Of a DNA stretch of 34,587 nucleotides, positions 33,809 through 34,587 are shown piece by piece. Both the position numbers and the translations under genes were made by a program. Source of the DNA: AP-16 sp036395835 (GTDB lineage: Bacteria > Pseudomonadota > Alphaproteobacteria > Rhizobiales > Xanthobacteraceae); NCBI GenBank assembly GCA_036395835.1, contig DASWCW010000053.1, positions 1-34,587 of the forward strand, written 5' to 3'. The notes beneath the pieces were generated by a model. The model ran no database searches, had not been told where the DNA came from, and saw only the letters and a list, made by a program, of their open reading frames with translations. How positions within the stretch are numbered: the first letter of the stretch is position 1; every line of letters begins with the position of its first letter.

Positions 33809-33979
33809 TTATCCCTCCTTAAGCCTCGCCAAGAGGTTTTTGGACTGAGCTATCGTTTCCTTGCTCGCCCGGATTTGCTCGGCTAGCTCGGCCGCCTCCC
33901 TGCGGGTCTGCTCAATCGTCCGCTTCGCGGCTTCTAGCTGCCCGCGCTCGGAGCCATAAGGCCGGACTCGGGTTAAATG
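33809..33979 (-). pseudogene. Possible 3' remnant of a coiled-coil protein
   Basis: The - strand reads a coil-like sequence ending at TAA (33809-33811): ERGQLEAAKRTIEQTRREAA, then about 25 more residues (AEQIRASKETI, KNLLARLKEG), with regular Leu/Ile spacing and the charge pattern of a heptad repeat. No ATG or GTG in this frame precedes it before the palindromic repeat at 33979, and the frame runs open back to the SDR stop. It looks like the end of a gene whose 5' part was lost, perhaps on repeat insertion. A real short gene with an unusual start is less likely. Confidence 0.35.
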
Positions 33980-34068
33980 AGACGGTAGCCCGGATGGAGC
34001 GAAGCGTAATTGGGGGATCGCGGGTCCCGGATCTCGCTGCGCTCCATCCGGGCTCCAATGGCCGTCTC
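33979..34068. repeat. Long imperfect palindrome (rhizobial intergenic repeat type)
   Basis: GAGACGG (33979-33985) pairs with CCGTCTC (34062-34068). Inside, AGCCCGGATGGAGCGAAGCG (33987-34006) pairs with the CGCTGCGCTCCATCCGGGCT block (34035-34054) with one mismatch. It abuts the SDR stop codon, so it may serve as its terminator. Confidence 0.8.
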
Positions 34069-34587
34069 ACCTGCGGTGAAATGCCAGCGGGCCGAAGGCC
34101 TGCTGCACCGGCATCAGCTGCAGGCGGTTGATGTTGACGTGGCGCGGCAAGGTGCAGGACCAGAACACGGTCTCGGCGACCTCTTCGGCCGACATCGGCG
34201 TCACGCCGCGATAGGGCGCGTTGGCCTTTTGGGCGTCGCCCTTGAACCGCACCAGCGCGAACTCGGTCTCGGCCATCCCGGGCTCGATGTTGGTGACGCG
34301 CACGTTGGCGCCGAGCAGATCGGCGCGCACGTTGAGCGCGAATTGCTTCACGAATGCCTTGGTGCCGCCGTAGACGTTGCCGCCCGGATAGGGGTAATCG
34401 CCGGCGATCGAGCCGATCAGCACCACGTGGCCCTCGTCGCGCGCCACCATGCCCGGCAGCACCGCGCGCACCGTGTACAGCAGCCCGTTGATATTGGTCG
34501 CGACCATGTCGTCCCAATCGTCGAGGTCGGCCTTCTGCGCCGGCTCGAGCCCGAGCGCGAGCCCGGCGTTGGCGACGGCGACATTGA
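34067..34587 (-). CDS. SDR-family oxidoreductase, YdfG-like (5' end outside window)
   Basis: The frame is open to the window edge; the ATG at 34507 is internal, because the preceding codons read ANAGLALGLEPAQKADLDDWDDM, the normal middle of this family. The enzyme is most like YdfG 3-hydroxy acid/serine dehydrogenases, which use NADP. The catalytic Ser is in LIGSIAG, and Tyr and Lys are in YGGTKAFVKQFALNVRADL. The usual NNAG is ANAG here. The C-terminus is complete (RLQLMPVQQAFGPLAFHRR). The N-terminal TGxxxGxG motif is not in the window. The gene ends inside the edge of a palindromic repeat. Confidence 0.88.
   Translation of the reverse strand, partial: NVAVANAGLALGLEPAQKADLDDWDDMVATNINGLLYTVRAVLPGMVARDEGHVVLIGSIAGDYPYPGGNVYGGTKAFVKQFALNVRADLLGANVRVTNIEPGMAETEFALVRFKGDAQKANAPYRGVTPMSAEEVAETVFWSCTLPRHVNINRLQLMPVQQAFGPLAFHRR

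Overview
The window is high-GC bacterial chromosome, most likely from a Hyphomicrobiales (Rhizobiales) alphaproteobacterium near the Bradyrhizobium/Rhodopseudomonas/Xanthobacteraceae group. Three things point there: a hopanoid cluster, an acpXL-lpxXL cluster for very-long-chain fatty acid (VLCFA) lipid A, and palindromic intergenic repeats of rhizobial type. This is read from gene content; no database search was made.

Layout. (1) 1-9017 holds hopanoid and isoprenoid genes. The + strand carries the 3' part of hpnE, a small exported protein of unknown function, squalene-hopene cyclase (shc/hpnF) and hpnG. Facing them on the - strand is dxs, ispH, hpnH. (2) 9018-16767 holds a ferredoxin-reductase-type flavoprotein, a 64-residue putative DNA-binding protein, a cupin/aldo-keto reductase pair, a fused outer-membrane barrel/OprB porin, and a DUF6600-type exported protein with a repetitive proline-rich tail. 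(3) 16768-21308 holds small envelope and stress proteins (GlsB/YeaQ-like, a single-TM protein, RlpA-like) and a divergent flavin monooxygenase/SDR pair. (4) 21581-26956 is the compact acpXL-fabZXL-fabF2XL-fabF1XL-adhXL-lpxXL operon, which makes the VLCFA and attaches it to lipid A. (5) 26970-34587 holds an orphan polyamine-type binding protein coupled to a rhodanese, the K+ transporter Kup, CoA-acylating methylmalonate-semialdehyde dehydrogenase, a glutathione S-transferase, an AT-rich exported orphan, a coiled-coil gene remnant and a partial SDR.

How the genes fit together. DXS and IspH supply isoprenoid precursors. HpnE and SHC make the hopane skeleton. HpnH adds adenosine and HpnG removes adenine to start the extended side chain. 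The XL operon builds and transfers the VLCFA of lipid A. In Bradyrhizobium these products are known to be joined covalently as hopanoid-lipid A. Having both sets within 27 kb, with several unassigned oxidoreductases between them, is the most interesting feature of the window. Second is the partner ketosynthase FabF2XL, which lacks the catalytic cysteine and one catalytic histidine. No tRNA, rRNA, CRISPR array, intact IS element or phage gene was seen.
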